Of a stretch of 64,000 nucleotides of DNA, positions 52,183 to 61,266 are shown piece after piece (position 1 is the first letter of the stretch; the number at the start of each line of letters is the position of its first letter). The notes beneath the pieces are model-generated. The model was not told the origin of the DNA, did no database searches, and was given only the letters and a program-made list of their open reading frames with translations. This stretch comes from Burkholderiaceae bacterium (lineage in GTDB: Bacteria; Pseudomonadota; Gammaproteobacteria; Burkholderiales; Burkholderiaceae_C). The stretch spans positions 19,196 to 83,195 of the forward strand of contig JAEUOU010000018.1 of the NCBI GenBank assembly GCA_016790575.1, written 5' to 3'. A program made the translations under genes and the position numbers.

Positions 52183-54126
52183 TCAGGTGCCGATCACGCC
52201 GCCGTCGTTTTTGCGAATCACCACCGTGGCCGAGCGGGGGCGCCCGCCCGGCTGGTAGTCCGGCCAGTTCGAGAAGCGGGCCGGTTGTGCCGGGTCGCTG
52301 CGATCGCTCGGCGTCTCGCCCGGGTGCTGCACATTGATGAACATCGTGCGGCCGTCCGGTGTCCAGGCCGCGCCGGTGATTTCACAATGCCGGGGGCCGG
52401 TGAGAAAGCGCCGAATTTCGCCGGTGGTCAGGTCACAGGCCAGCATCTGGTTGTTGCCCAGGTTGGCAAATTCCCCCAGACCCATCTGGCTCGCATGCAT
52501 GTCGGTCTGAATCCACAACAGGCCCCCCGGTCCGAAGGCCAGACCGTCGGGACACGCGAACAGGTCGCCCTGGATGGTGCCCCGGGCCTCGGGCCGCGCC
52601 TGAACCGGGTCACCGGCCAACACCAGATGGCTCCAGCGGAAGCGGGTGGCATCAAAGTCGCCCCGACCCGCCTCGCCTTCGTCCCAGCGAATGATGTGAC
52701 CATGGGTGTTGCCCTGGCGGGGGTTGGCCGCATCGGTCGGTGGCTGGCCCGGCCGGCCCCGCTCGGCATGATTGGTCAGGGTGCAGAAAACCGTACCCCG
52801 TAGCGGGTCGATGGCCAGCCATTCAGGGCGGTCCATCGGGGTTACGCCCAGTGCATCGCTGGCTTGCCGTGCCTTGATCACGACTTCACCCTGGTCGGCG
52901 AAGCCGTTGGCCGCCGTCAGTGGCCCCTGACCTTGCACCAACGGCAGCCAGTGGCCGGTGCCGTCCGCATCGAAACGCGCCACATACAGCGTGCCGTGAT
53001 CCAGCAGCTCGCGATTGGCCTGGGCGGCGGTCAGGCCATGGCCCGCCGGCCGGATCCGGTCGCGGCTGACGAACTTGTAGATGTATTCATTGCGGGCATC
53101 TTCGCCGCTGTAGACCACGGCGCGGCCGTCTTGGGTCACGGCCACCCAGGCGCCTTCGTGGGCCGCCCGTCCGAGCGCCGTGCGCTTGACCGGGGTGCTG
53201 GCGGGATCCGCCGGATCAAGCTCCACCACCCAGCCGAAGCGGTTGAACTCGTTCGGATGCTTCGTGGCGTCGAATCGTTCATCGAAGGCGGGCCAGCCGA
53301 AAAACGCGGTGCGCACCATGCCCCAGCGGCGCTGATGGGCGTCGGGCTGGTCGCCGCCGGAGAAATAGAAGCGGAAATTCTCTTCGCCACTGAGGTAGGT
53401 GCCCCAGGGGGTCTGACCGGCGGCGCAATTGTTCAGCGTGCCCGCGACCAGGCGCCCCGACGGATCGCCGGCGGTCTGCATCAGGCGGTGGCCCGCCGCC
53501 GGGCCGCCAACGGCGCAGTGTGTCGCGGCAGTAATGCGCCGGGCATAGCGGGACGGCCGAACCATCTGCCACTGGCCTTGGTTGTCCTGCGCAATTTCGA
53601 TGACACTGATGCCATGGGCCGCCTGACTCTTGCGCACCTTCTCGGCGGTCCAGGTCGCCAGGCCGTCGGGAAACAGCAGGCCGTCATCGACGTACTCATG
53701 GTTCATCACCAGCAGGCCGCGGCGACTGCCGTCGAGCGGAAAGTAATGCAGACCGTCATGGTGCATGCCCACCTGCAGCGCCTGGTCGGCGGCGCTGGCG
53801 GACGCGTCGTGGCGCCACGGTGGCATCGGGGCGCCCGCCACGCCAATCGGCTCGCCCCAAGCCGCAAAAGGGGTTGCGGTGTAGCCGGGGGGAACCACCA
53901 GCCGGTCCGCCCTGTCGACGCCAATTGCCGCAAAGCCCGGACGCATTCGCGCTCCCCGGGCGGGTCCCGTGCCGGCGCAGCCGCTGGCTGCCGCGCCGAA
54001 CAGCGACATCATGGCAGCGCCGACCGATGCCTGCAGCACGGTCCGCCGGGGCAGTGGTGCCAGCTCGCGCAGGCCCCGGGCGCGGGACGGATTGCTGTCT
54101 TCCAGGTTGTCTTCGGGGTGTCGCAT
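52183..54126 (-). CDS. PhoX family phosphatase
   Basis: This 647-aa exported protein has an amino end with APLPRRTVLQASVGAAMMSLFGAAASGC, which combines a twin-arginine signal with a lipobox-like ASGC. The body shows the DUF839/PhoX blocks NHEYVDDGL, GTLNNCAAGQTPWGTYLSGEENF, GRAAHEGAWVAV, YSGEDARNEYIYKFVS, NHAERG and CPDGLAFGPGGLLWIQTD. PhoX enzymes are calcium- and iron-dependent alkaline phosphatases in the periplasm. It lies 3 nt downstream of the exonuclease III gene, although their roles are unrelated. Confidence 0.88.
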   Translation of the reverse strand: MRHPEDNLEDSNPSRARGLRELAPLPRRTVLQASVGAAMMSLFGAAASGCAGTGPARGARMRPGFAAIGVDRADRLVVPPGYTATPFAAWGEPIGVAGAPMPPWRHDASASAADQALQVGMHHDGLHYFPLDGSRRGLLVMNHEYVDDGLLFPDGLATWTAEKVRKSQAAHGISVIEIAQDNQGQWQMVRPSRYARRITAATHCAVGGPAAGHRLMQTAGDPSGRLVAGTLNNCAAGQTPWGTYLSGEENFRFYFSGGDQPDAHQRRWGMVRTAFFGWPAFDERFDATKHPNEFNRFGWVVELDPADPASTPVKRTALGRAAHEGAWVAVTQDGRAVVYSGEDARNEYIYKFVSRDRIRPAGHGLTAAQANRELLDHGTLYVARFDADGTGHWLPLVQGQGPLTAANGFADQGEVVIKARQASDALGVTPMDRPEWLAIDPLRGTVFCTLTNHAERGRPGQPPTDAANPRQGNTHGHIIRWDEGEAGRGDFDATRFRWSHLVLAGDPVQARPEARGTIQGDLFACPDGLAFGPGGLLWIQTDMHASQMGLGEFANLGNNQMLACDLTTGEIRRFLTGPRHCEITGAAWTPDGRTMFINVQHPGETPSDRSDPAQPARFSNWPDYQPGGRPRSATVVIRKNDGGVIGT

Positions 54127-54129
54127 GGC

Positions 54130-54909
54130 TCAGCCCTCCAGCGTCAGCACCACCGGGGTGTGGTCACTGGGTTTGGTCCATTTGCGCGGCGCCCGGTCGA
54201 TGGTGCAGGCGCGCACCGCCGGTTGCAGGGCGGTGCTGACCAGGATGTGGTCGATGCGCAAACCGCGGTTTTTCTGAAACCCCAGAATGCGGTAATCCCA
54301 CCAGCTGAAACTCCGCGGCGCCTGCTCGAACAGGCGGAACGTGTCCACCAGCCCCAGTGCCAGCAGCCGGCGGAAATGTTCGCGCTCTTCGGTGGTGTGG
54401 TGAATGGTCTCGCGCAGGCCGTCGGGGTCATGGCTGTCGCGATCTTCGGGCGCGATATTGAAGTCCCCGGCCAGCACCAGACGCGGATGTCGGGCCAGTT
54501 CGTCGGCCAGCCAGCGGTGCAGCGCGTCCAGCCAGGCCATTTTGTAGGCGAACTTCTCGCTGCCCGGCTCCTGGCCGTTGACAAAATAGCCGTTGACCAC
54601 CCGCAGCGGCCCGCCCGGTGTGTCCACCGTCGCGGCAATGATGCGGGACTGCTCGTCGGCAAAGCCGGGAATGTTGCGCACCACATCCCGCAATTCCTGG
54701 CGGGCCAGCAAGGCGACGCCGTTGTAGGTTTTCTGGCCAAACGCCGCCGCCTGGTAGCCGACCGCCGCCAGCGCATCAAACGGAAACTTGTCGTCGGTCA
54801 GCTTCAGTTCCTGCAGGCACAGCAGGTCGGGTGCGGCGATGGCCAGCCAGTCCAGCACATGCTGATGGCGCGCGGTCAGGGAGTTGACGTTCCAGGTGGC
54901 GATTTTCAC
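54130..54909 (-). CDS. xth: Exodeoxyribonuclease III
   Basis: This 259-aa AP endonuclease/3'-exonuclease of base-excision repair starts at GTG 54909 with AAGGAA upstream. Motifs are MKIATWNVNSLTAR-type start, LQELKLTDD with the metal Glu, YNGVALLAR, NGYFVNGQ, GDFNIAPEDRD, SWWDYR and the closing SDHTPVV with the catalytic Asp-His pair. The frame continues upstream through a 31-bp repeat copy, which is not coding here. It is cotranscribed with phoX by spacing. Confidence 0.93.
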   Translation of the reverse strand: MKIATWNVNSLTARHQHVLDWLAIAAPDLLCLQELKLTDDKFPFDALAAVGYQAAAFGQKTYNGVALLARQELRDVVRNIPGFADEQSRIIAATVDTPGGPLRVVNGYFVNGQEPGSEKFAYKMAWLDALHRWLADELARHPRLVLAGDFNIAPEDRDSHDPDGLRETIHHTTEEREHFRRLLALGLVDTFRLFEQAPRSFSWWDYRILGFQKNRGLRIDHILVSTALQPAVRACTIDRAPRKWTKPSDHTPVVLTLEG

Positions 54910-54934
54910 GGGTTTTCCTTCGTTTTTTGGCCCA

Positions 54935-54965
54935 TACCCAGCGTAAAAAGGTGCTTTTTTGCTAT
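54935..54965 (+). repeat. 31-bp dispersed repeat, copy 7
   Basis: This near-consensus copy, TACCCAGCGTAAAAAGGTG to GCTAT, lies between folA and xth, which are both on the minus strand, about 25 bp upstream of the xth start and 54 bp after the folA stop. TTTTTTGGCCC precedes it, as in several other copies. Confidence 0.8.
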
Positions 54966-55018
54966 GAAAAAAGGATCGTTTTGTTGCCGCCTCCGCCGCG
55001 CGGCCGGGGGCTGCACCG

Positions 55019-55534
55019 TCAGACGGCACCGACCCCGTGGCGGCGCCAGGTCACAAACCGGTACCGCAGTTGGTTGGCGGCGGTCTGCCACGGTTCAGCC
55101 TGCGGTGTCCATTCGGCGCCCAGAGTCGGGGCCAGCGCGTCACCGGCAAACGGGCTGTCGATTTCGGTGACCACCGCCGTGTCGGCCAGCGGCAGCGCCT
55201 GGGCGTAGATCTCGGCGCCACCGATGACCCAGGCATCGGCGGCGCCGGCGCAGGCGGCCACGGCCTCGGCGACTGAGCCGGCGCGCACCGCTCCCGGCGC
55301 CTGCCAGCCGGCCTGGCGGGTGATGACGATGTTGGCGCGGCCCGGCAGGGGGCGGAATTTCGGCGGCAGCGAGTCCCAGGTCTTGCGGCCCATGATGACC
55401 GGGCAGCCCAGCGTGGTGCGCTTGAAATGGGCCAGGTCTTCGGGCAGGTGCCAGGGCAGGCGGCCGTCGCGGCCGATCACGCCATTGGACGCGCGGGCAA
55501 AGATCAGGTGCAGGCGGGGGGTGTCGGTGTGCAT
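55019..55534 (-). CDS. folA: Dihydrofolate reductase
   Basis: This 171-aa enzyme reduces dihydrofolate to tetrahydrofolate with NADPH. LHLIFARASNGVIGRDGRLPWHLPEDLAHFKRTT holds the substrate Asp/Glu region, VIMGRKTWDSLP is the NADPH site, IVITRQ follows, and VIGGAEIYAQALPLAD is the carboxy-terminal glycine loop. It begins 1 nt after an EamA transporter gene stops, downstream of thyA, consistent with joint expression of the thymidylate cycle. Confidence 0.95.
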   Translation of the reverse strand: MHTDTPRLHLIFARASNGVIGRDGRLPWHLPEDLAHFKRTTLGCPVIMGRKTWDSLPPKFRPLPGRANIVITRQAGWQAPGAVRAGSVAEAVAACAGAADAWVIGGAEIYAQALPLADTAVVTEIDSPFAGDALAPTLGAEWTPQAEPWQTAANQLRYRFVTWRRHGVGAV

Positions 55535-55535
55535 G

Positions 55536-56438
55536 TCAGGATTGTGGCCGCTGTGCCGGGGGCGTGCCGCCGCGCGGGGGCAGCAGCACCGCGGCGATGG
55601 CGGCCATCACGCAGACCATCGCCACGCCGTCCTGCCAGCGTGGCCATTCGCCCACGATCAGCGGCGCGCTCAGGGTGCCGATCATCGGTACCGCCATGAC
55701 GCTCATCGCGCTGGTGGCGGGCGGCAGGTTGCGCGCCAGGCCGAACCAGATGATCTGGGCGAACCCGTAGTTGATCAGCACGCCGTAGGCCAGGCTGGCC
55801 CACATGACCGGCGTGAACCGCATCGCGGGCAGCGGCTCGGTGACCGCGGCGATGACCCAGATGCAGGCGGCCGCGCTGAACATCATCCAGACGGTGAGTG
55901 CCTCCACCGGCAGCGTGTGTTTCATGCGCCGCATCATCAGCGTGCCGACGGCCCAGCACACCGCGGCGCCGCCCATCCAGAGCACGCCGACCGGCCGCCC
56001 GGCCAGCGCGCGCAGCTCGTCGGACACCAGCAAGGCAATGGCCACCGCGACGGCCACGGCGGCGAAGGCCACGCGGCGGGTGAGCCGCTCGCCGAGCAGG
56101 CCCACGCCGATCAGCACCGTCCAGATCGGCATCGTGAAGCCCAGGATCGCGGCGCGGCCCGAGGCCAGCTCCTTCACGCCGAAGATCGACATCACGTGCC
56201 AGCCCAGCATGTTGGGCAGACCCAGCAGCGCCACGGCGCGCCATTCGGGGCCGTGCGGCGTCATGCGGATGCCGCGGGCGCGGTAGAACGCGTACAGCCA
56301 CAGCGCACCGCCCGTCATGGTGAGCGCGCGGAAGTACATCGGCGTGATCTCGCGCAGCGAGAGCTTCATCATTGGCCAGTTGACGCCCCACATCAGCGTA
56401 AGCGCCACCAGCGCCCAGAATTGCCGGCGGGAAATCAC
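55536..56438 (-). CDS. EamA/DMT family transporter
   Basis: This protein of about 300 aa has ten hydrophobic segments in two homologous halves. LTLMWGVNWPMMKLSL at the start and GERLTRRVAFAA, IGTLSAPLIVGEWP at the ends of the halves are drug/metabolite transporter features. The cargo is unknown. GTG 56438 (VISRRQF) is the most likely start, as upstream codons run into an inverted repeat region. It lies between thyA and folA on the same strand. Confidence 0.83.
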   Translation of the reverse strand: MISRRQFWALVALTLMWGVNWPMMKLSLREITPMYFRALTMTGGALWLYAFYRARGIRMTPHGPEWRAVALLGLPNMLGWHVMSIFGVKELASGRAAILGFTMPIWTVLIGVGLLGERLTRRVAFAAVAVAVAIALLVSDELRALAGRPVGVLWMGGAAVCWAVGTLMMRRMKHTLPVEALTVWMMFSAAACIWVIAAVTEPLPAMRFTPVMWASLAYGVLINYGFAQIIWFGLARNLPPATSAMSVMAVPMIGTLSAPLIVGEWPRWQDGVAMVCVMAAIAAVLLPPRGGTPPAQRPQS

Positions 56439-56510
56439 CGGGGGCGTAACGGCCGCCGCGCCGGGCCGCCCCAAGCAAGGCCAGCCCCCGCGGGGCTGAG
56501 TGCCGCGGCT

Positions 56511-56534
56511 CCGGATGTGCCTGCGCACATCCGG
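56511..56534. other. Perfect hairpin between thyA and eamA
   Basis: CCGGATGTGC at 56511-56520 and GCACATCCGG at 56525-56534 pair perfectly around a CTGC loop. It sits in the 169-bp gap downstream of thyA. Without a T-run it may stabilise or attenuate the transcript rather than end it. Confidence 0.6.
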
Positions 56535-56607
56535 ACGGCAGGAAGGGCCGTTGCCTCTGGCTGAGGCACGTGCAGCGACCACACGCAGTGAGGGAGCGTG
56601 GGGGCCA

Positions 56608-57450
56608 TCAAATGGCCACCGGGGCCTTGATGGCCGGGTGGCTCTGATAGCCGAGCACCTCGAAATCCTCGTATTCGTAGTCGAAGATCGATTCGGGCCG
56701 GCGTTTGAGGTGCAGCGTGGGGTAGGGCAGGGGCGCGCGCGCGAGCTGCAGCGCCACCTGCTCGGCATGGTTGCTGTAGATGTGGCAATCGCCGCCGGTC
56801 CAGATGAAGTCGCCCACATCCAGGTCGCACTGCTGGGCCACCATGTGCGTCAGCAGCGCGTAGCTGGCGATGTTGAAGGGCACGCCCAGGAAGATGTCGG
56901 CGCTGCGCTGGTAGAGCTGGCAGCTCAGGCGGCCGCGGCCGCCGGGCTCGGTGGCCGGCGCCACGTAGAACTGGAAGAACGCGTGGCAGGGCATCAGCGC
57001 CATCTGGTCGAGTTCGGCCACGTTCCAGGCGCTCACGATGATGCGGCGCGAGTCGGGGTTGGTCTTGAGCGTGCGGATGACGTCGGCGATCTGGTCGATG
57101 TGGCCGCCGTCGGGCTTGGGCCAGCTGCGCCACTGCACGCCGTAGACCGGGCCCAGGTCGCCATCGGGGCGCGCCCACTCGTCCCAGATGGTGCAGCCGC
57201 GTTCCTGCAGCCACTTCACGTTTCGGCCGCCGCGCAGGAACCACAGCAGCTCCACGATGATGGCGCGCAGGTAGACCTTCTTGGTGGTCACGAGCGGAAA
57301 GCCCTCGTTCAGGTCGAAGCGCATCTGGTAGCCGAACAGGCTTTTGGTGCCGGTGCCGGTGCGGTCGGCCTTGAACACGCCATGGGTGTCCACATGGCGC
57401 AGGAAGTCTTCGTATTGGGAGCGGACGGGGCGGTGGGGGGAGAGGCTCAT
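56608..57450 (-). CDS. thyA: Thymidylate synthase
   Basis: This 280-aa enzyme methylates dUMP to dTMP using methylene-tetrahydrofolate. Blocks are [42 protein letters not shown], the catalytic Cys in [34 protein letters not shown] and [13 protein letters not shown]. The start at MSLSPHRP is used; the open frame upstream adds 15 poorly conserved codons. Its product dihydrofolate is recycled by FolA, encoded two genes downstream. Confidence 0.96.
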   Translation of the reverse strand: MSLSPHRPVRSQYEDFLRHVDTHGVFKADRTGTGTKSLFGYQMRFDLNEGFPLVTTKKVYLRAIIVELLWFLRGGRNVKWLQERGCTIWDEWARPDGDLGPVYGVQWRSWPKPDGGHIDQIADVIRTLKTNPDSRRIIVSAWNVAELDQMALMPCHAFFQFYVAPATEPGGRGRLSCQLYQRSADIFLGVPFNIASYALLTHMVAQQCDLDVGDFIWTGGDCHIYSNHAEQVALQLARAPLPYPTLHLKRRPESIFDYEYEDFEVLGYQSHPAIKAPVAI

Positions 57451-57528
57451 GCCGGGCAGGTCCGTGAAGTGAGACGGCGCGCTGCGCGGCCGCAAAACCC
57501 GCGATTTTATCGGCCTGGCCCGACCGCG

Positions 57529-58014
57529 TCAGCGTCCCAGTCCGCGTTTGAGCTCCTTGAGCATCAGCACCACCTGGTTGGAGGCATGCCGGTAACCGCT
57601 GCCCAGGGCCTGGGCCGCCTTGTCGGCTTCGCCGCCCTGGGCGAGGGCCAGCACGTTCGACGCCTGCACATGAAAGTATTTGTGCCGCGCGACCAGCACG
57701 GTGAAGGCGGGGTAATGTCCCAGCCGCTGGCCGCCCGGGCCGTGCAGCCATTTGCCCAGGTCGCAGCGGTCGTCCCGGCAGACCAGTTCGGGTCGGAGGT
57801 CTTCGGCGGAATTGCCGTCCAGCACGTTCTGCAGGCGCAGCTTCCAGTTTTCGTGGGCGGCGATGGCGGTGTCGATATCAATCTCGGACAACACCGCCGC
57901 CGCAGTGCTGGCGTCCAGACCGATTTCGCTGGCGGCGTCGTCAGGCAGGCGCGAAAGTGCCGGATCGGCCTGGTCGAGCTTGTCGGTCTTGAAAAATCGG
58001 CTGAAAAAACCCAT
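57529..58014 (-). CDS. Stand-alone CZB-domain (zinc-binding) protein
   Basis: This 161-aa cytoplasmic protein has a basic amphipathic amino end (MGFFSRFFKTDKL) and then a chemoreceptor zinc-binding domain: IAAHENWKLRL, CDLGKWLHGPGGQRL and FTVLVARHKYFH supply the conserved His-Cys-His-His pattern. In other bacteria CZB domains sense zinc or hypochlorous acid for chemotaxis or cyclic-di-GMP enzymes. No partner domain is present, so it may act as a soluble zinc sensor for a separate protein. Confidence 0.78.
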   Translation of the reverse strand: MGFFSRFFKTDKLDQADPALSRLPDDAASEIGLDASTAAAVLSEIDIDTAIAAHENWKLRLQNVLDGNSAEDLRPELVCRDDRCDLGKWLHGPGGQRLGHYPAFTVLVARHKYFHVQASNVLALAQGGEADKAAQALGSGYRHASNQVVLMLKELKRGLGR

Positions 58015-58137
58015 GGCATCACTCCCGCGTGCAGCAGATGCGAGTCATTGTGATCAACCCGCGCGGGACGGGGTTGACCTGCGTCAGGGATGGCTGCCAC
58101 AGGCCGGCGGGACGTTGCGCCCCGACGCCTCGGCGCC

Positions 58138-59583
58138 TTAACGCAGCAGAACGCGCCCCGGATTGAGCGTGTTGCGGGGGTCCAGCGCCTGTTTGATCGC
58201 GCGCATCAGCGCCAGTGCCACGGGCGATTTGTAGTGCGCCAGCGTCGCCGCCTTGAGGCTGCCGACACCGTGCTCCGCCGAAATCGAGCCGCCAAATCGC
58301 GCCACGGCGTCGTACACCAGGGTGTTGACGCGCTCTTCCTCGCGCGCCAGGAAGGCGGCAGGGTCTTCGCCCGCCGGCGCCTGCACGTTGTAGTGCAGGT
58401 TGCCGTCGCCCAGATGGCCGAAATTCACCAGTCGCACGCCGGCAATTTCGCGTGCCAGCAGCGCGTCGGTCTCCGCCACAAAAGCCGGAATGCGCGACAC
58501 CGGCACGGAAATGTCGTGTTTGATGTTCAGGCCTTCCTCGGCCTGCGCCAGCGGAATGCTCTCGCGGATGTGCCACAGCTGGCGCGCCTGGTTCAGGCTC
58601 TCGGCCACCACCGCGTCGCTGACCCGTTCCTGCTCCATGGCTGTCTCCAGCAGGTGCTCGAACAGGGCGCGGGCGTGCTGTTCCGATTCGTGATCCGAGT
58701 TTTCGAGCAGCACGAAATAGGGTGCTGCCATGCTTGCGTCCATCAGCGGCACGGTGAGCTGCGGGAAGTGCCTTTCCACCAGGCTCAGCGCGAACCGGCC
58801 CATGACCTCGAAGCCGGTCAGGCCGGGGCCGAGGTGGTGGTGCGCCAGACCCAGCAGCGCCACCGCGTCCTGGAGCGAGGGCACGGCAGCCCAGGCGGTG
58901 AGGCGGACCTTGGGCAGCGGGTAGAGCTTCATCGTCGCGGCGGTGATGATGCCCAGCGTGCCTTCGCTGCCGATCATCAGGTCGCGCAGGTCGTAGCCGG
59001 TGTTGTCCTTGCGCAGGCCCGACAGTCCATCCCAGATGTCGCCCTGCGCCGTCACCACCTCCAGCCCCAGGCACAGGTCGCGGGTATTGCCGTAGCGCAC
59101 CACCTGGGTGCCCCCGGCATTGGTGCCCAGGTTGCCACCGATAGTGCAACTGCCCTCGGCCGCCAAGCTCAGCGGAAACAGGAAACCGGCTTCCTCGGCC
59201 GCTTCCTGCAGGTTCTGCAGCACGCAGCCGGCTTCGACGGTGATGGTCAGATTGGCCGCGTCAATCGCGCGCACGGCCGTCATGCGGGTCAGACTCAGCA
59301 CCACCTGCGTGCCGCTGTCATCGGGCACGGAGCCCACGGCCAGCCCGGTGTTGCCGCCCTGCGGCACGATGCTGATGCCGGCTGCCGCGCAGGCTTTCAC
59401 CACGGCCGCCACCTCGGCGGTATTGCCGGGGCGCACCACGGCCAGCGCCCGGCCGCGCACGCGCTTGCGCCAGTCCTGGGTGTAGGCGCTCAGGTCGCCT
59501 TCGGCCAGCACATGCCGCTCGCCCACGGCGGCGCGCAGCACATCCAGCAGGGGCTGACGCGGCGGGTCGGTCGTCGGATTCAT
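58138..59583 (-). CDS. FAD-linked oxidase (D-2-hydroxyacid dehydrogenase-like)
   Basis: This 481-aa flavoprotein of the VAO family has the FAD-binding region VRPGNTAEVAAVVKACAAAGISIVPQGGNTGL, GGNLGTNAGGTQVVRYGNTRDL and IGSEGTLGIITAA, then the carboxy domain with NFGHLGDGNLHYN and SISAEHGVGSLK. These blocks are shared by D-lactate, glycolate (GlcD) and D-2-hydroxyglutarate dehydrogenases; the length fits the last two. It passes electrons to quinones or an electron-transfer protein. It overlaps the DUF2069 gene by ATGA. Confidence 0.83.
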   Translation of the reverse strand: MNPTTDPPRQPLLDVLRAAVGERHVLAEGDLSAYTQDWRKRVRGRALAVVRPGNTAEVAAVVKACAAAGISIVPQGGNTGLAVGSVPDDSGTQVVLSLTRMTAVRAIDAANLTITVEAGCVLQNLQEAAEEAGFLFPLSLAAEGSCTIGGNLGTNAGGTQVVRYGNTRDLCLGLEVVTAQGDIWDGLSGLRKDNTGYDLRDLMIGSEGTLGIITAATMKLYPLPKVRLTAWAAVPSLQDAVALLGLAHHHLGPGLTGFEVMGRFALSLVERHFPQLTVPLMDASMAAPYFVLLENSDHESEQHARALFEHLLETAMEQERVSDAVVAESLNQARQLWHIRESIPLAQAEEGLNIKHDISVPVSRIPAFVAETDALLAREIAGVRLVNFGHLGDGNLHYNVQAPAGEDPAAFLAREEERVNTLVYDAVARFGGSISAEHGVGSLKAATLAHYKSPVALALMRAIKQALDPRNTLNPGRVLLR

Positions 59584-59963
59584 GCTGTGGCGCTGTCCGC
59601 GCCGGTGGCTTTTGCCTGGCGCAGCCGCAGGCGGATATGGGCGGTGCACGCCACAAACAACACCACACACAGCAGCACTTCGGCTGCGGCCAGCCAGGCA
59701 CCCGGCCCGTGCTCGCTGGTGGCGCGCACCAGGCCTTCGGTGACGTAGAGCCACACCAGCAGGCTCAGCCAGCGGTAGGTGTACATGCGGTTTTTCAGCA
59801 GGCCGGCCAGGGGAATGCACAAGGGCAGCACCTTCAGGGCCAGCCAGGATCCGCCGGGACGCAGCGGCGCCAGCCACAGTTCCCACGCCAGGCACAGCGC
59901 AATCAGCGCCAGCAAGGACGCTACGGCCAGACGGCGGCTGAGTTCGACGGGGTTGCGTGTCAT
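59580..59963 (-). CDS. DUF2069 membrane protein
   Basis: This 127-aa protein has four hydrophobic segments with VASLLALIALCLAWELWLAPLRPGGSWLALKVLPLCIPLAGLL in the first two. The block KNRMYTYRWLSLLVWLYVTEGLVRA is the DUF2069 signature. It is an inner-membrane protein of unknown function. The ATG at 59963 is taken as start; the longer frame upstream is antisense to the yihY-like gene. It is translationally coupled to the FAD-linked oxidase. Confidence 0.83.
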   Translation of the reverse strand: MTRNPVELSRRLAVASLLALIALCLAWELWLAPLRPGGSWLALKVLPLCIPLAGLLKNRMYTYRWLSLLVWLYVTEGLVRATSEHGPGAWLAAAEVLLCVVLFVACTAHIRLRLRQAKATGADSATA

Positions 59964-59984
59964 CGGGCTGGCATCATAGCGACC

Positions 59985-61229
59985 ATGCGCCCTTTCGCCC
60001 CGCTGGATCTGTTGAAGACCTTGCAGCACTTCCCCTGGCTGCACACCGCCCGCACGTTGCGCGACCGTTTTCGCGAAGACCGCCTGGCGCTCAACGCCAG
60101 CAGCCTGACGTTTACCACGGTGCTGGCGCTGGTGCCGCTGTTCACCGTGCTGCTGGCCGTGTTCTCCGCTTTTCCGGCGTTCGGCAAGTTGCAGGGCGTC
60201 ATGCAGCAATGGCTGGCCGACAGCCTGTTTCCCGAATCCATTGCCCGCCAGGTCATGGGCTACCTGACGCAGTTCTCCGCCAAGGCCAGCCGGGTCGGGG
60301 CGCTCGGCTTTGCCTTTCTGCTGGCGACGGCGGTATCGCTGGTGCTGACGATAGACCGCACGCTGAACGCCATCTGGCGCGTGCGCCGGCGCCGGCCGCT
60401 GGCGCAGCGGGTGCTGATGGTCTGGGCGGTTCTTTCCCTGGGGCCGCTGCTGCTGGCGGCAACACTGGCGATCGCGTCCTACGCGGTGTCGGCCTCCCGT
60501 GGCCTGGTGGGCAAGCTGCCCACCGCCATGGGCATGGGCCTTGATCTGCTTGAGTTGCTGATTGCCGTGGGCGGTGTGGCCGCGCTGTACCGCTTTGTGC
60601 CCAACACCCGCGTCCGCTGGAGCCATGCGTTGGCCGGCGGGGTGTTTGTCGCGCTGGGGCTCGAACTGGCCAAGACCGGTCTGGCGACCTATTTGCGGGT
60701 CATGCCGGGCTTTTCCGCGATTTACGGCGCGTTTGCAACCATCCCCATCCTGCTGCTGTGGATCTATCTGGTCTGGATGGTGCTGCTGTTCGGTGCCGTC
60801 ATTGCGGCATACCTGCCCAGCCTGCTGGCGGGCGTTGCGCGGCGCGGCGACACCCCGGGCTGGCGGCTGGAGCTGGCGCTGGAGGCGCTGGCCCTGCTGC
60901 AGCAGGCCCGCGAGCATCCTGGCGCGCCGGCGCTGGCGACCAAGGACCTTGCCGAAACCCTGAAGGTGGACCCGCTGCAACTGGAGCCGGTCATGGACAC
61001 GCTGATCCAGCTCGGGCTGGTCGGAACGCTGGACTCCGGGGGCGAAGTGCTGCTGGTGGACTTGCCGCGCACGCCGGCCCAGCCCCTGGTCACCGCCCTG
61101 CTGCTCGCCGATACGGCCACCCTCGCGCCGTTGCGCGCTCGGGCGCTGCCGGCCGGCATGACGCTTTCGGAACTTCTGCTGAATAGCTCCCGAAAAGAGA
61201 GCGAACAAAGACCTTTTTACGCTGGGTAA
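59985..61229 (+). CDS. YihY/UPF0761 family inner-membrane protein
   Basis: This 414-aa protein has six hydrophobic segments in the first 290 residues. LNASSLTFTTVLALVPLFTVLLAVFSAFP opens the domain and FATIPILLLWIYLVWMVLLFGAVIAAYLP closes it. The family was once mislabelled ribonuclease BN; its function is unknown. A cytoplasmic tail of about 120 residues follows with a winged-helix-like region. The last residues (EQRPFYAG) and the TAA stop are encoded by a copy of the 31-bp repeat, so the carboxy end was probably remodelled by it. Confidence 0.85.
   Translation: MRPFAPLDLLKTLQHFPWLHTARTLRDRFREDRLALNASSLTFTTVLALVPLFTVLLAVFSAFPAFGKLQGVMQQWLADSLFPESIARQVMGYLTQFSAKASRVGALGFAFLLATAVSLVLTIDRTLNAIWRVRRRRPLAQRVLMVWAVLSLGPLLLAATLAIASYAVSASRGLVGKLPTAMGMGLDLLELLIAVGGVAALYRFVPNTRVRWSHALAGGVFVALGLELAKTGLATYLRVMPGFSAIYGAFATIPILLLWIYLVWMVLLFGAVIAAYLPSLLAGVARRGDTPGWRLELALEALALLQQAREHPGAPALATKDLAETLKVDPLQLEPVMDTLIQLGLVGTLDSGGEVLLVDLPRTPAQPLVTALLLADTATLAPLRARALPAGMTLSELLLNSSRKESEQRPFYAG
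61198..61228 (-). repeat. 31-bp dispersed repeat, copy 8
   Basis: This inverse copy ends in ACGCTGGGTA and overlaps the last codons and stop of the YihY-family gene. Read on the minus strand it starts TACCCAGCGTAAAAAGGTC, the full consensus. Confidence 0.75.
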
Positions 61230-61266
61230 CGGCCGAAAACATCTGATTTCTGCGGCGCAACCCGTT

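Noticed and set aside
52864..54980. Open plus-strand frame of more than 700 codons
   Set aside because: It lies antisense to the PhoX and exonuclease III genes, which have clear family motifs; such frames are common opposite high-GC genes.
55224..56564. Open plus-strand frame of 446 codons rich in His, Arg and Gly
   Set aside because: It is antisense to folA and the EamA transporter gene, with no recognisable domain.
58090..59748. Open plus-strand frame of 552 codons
   Set aside because: It is antisense to the FAD-linked oxidase gene; composition is His/Arg/Gln-rich and no motif is seen.
60000..61208. Minus-strand upstream extension of the DUF2069 frame
   Set aside because: It is antisense to the YihY-family gene; the DUF2069 protein starts at the ATG at 59963, in keeping with family length.
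59985..61229. Ribonuclease BN annotation for the YihY-family protein
   Set aside because: The protein is a polytopic membrane protein; the RNase BN label for this family is a historical misassignment.
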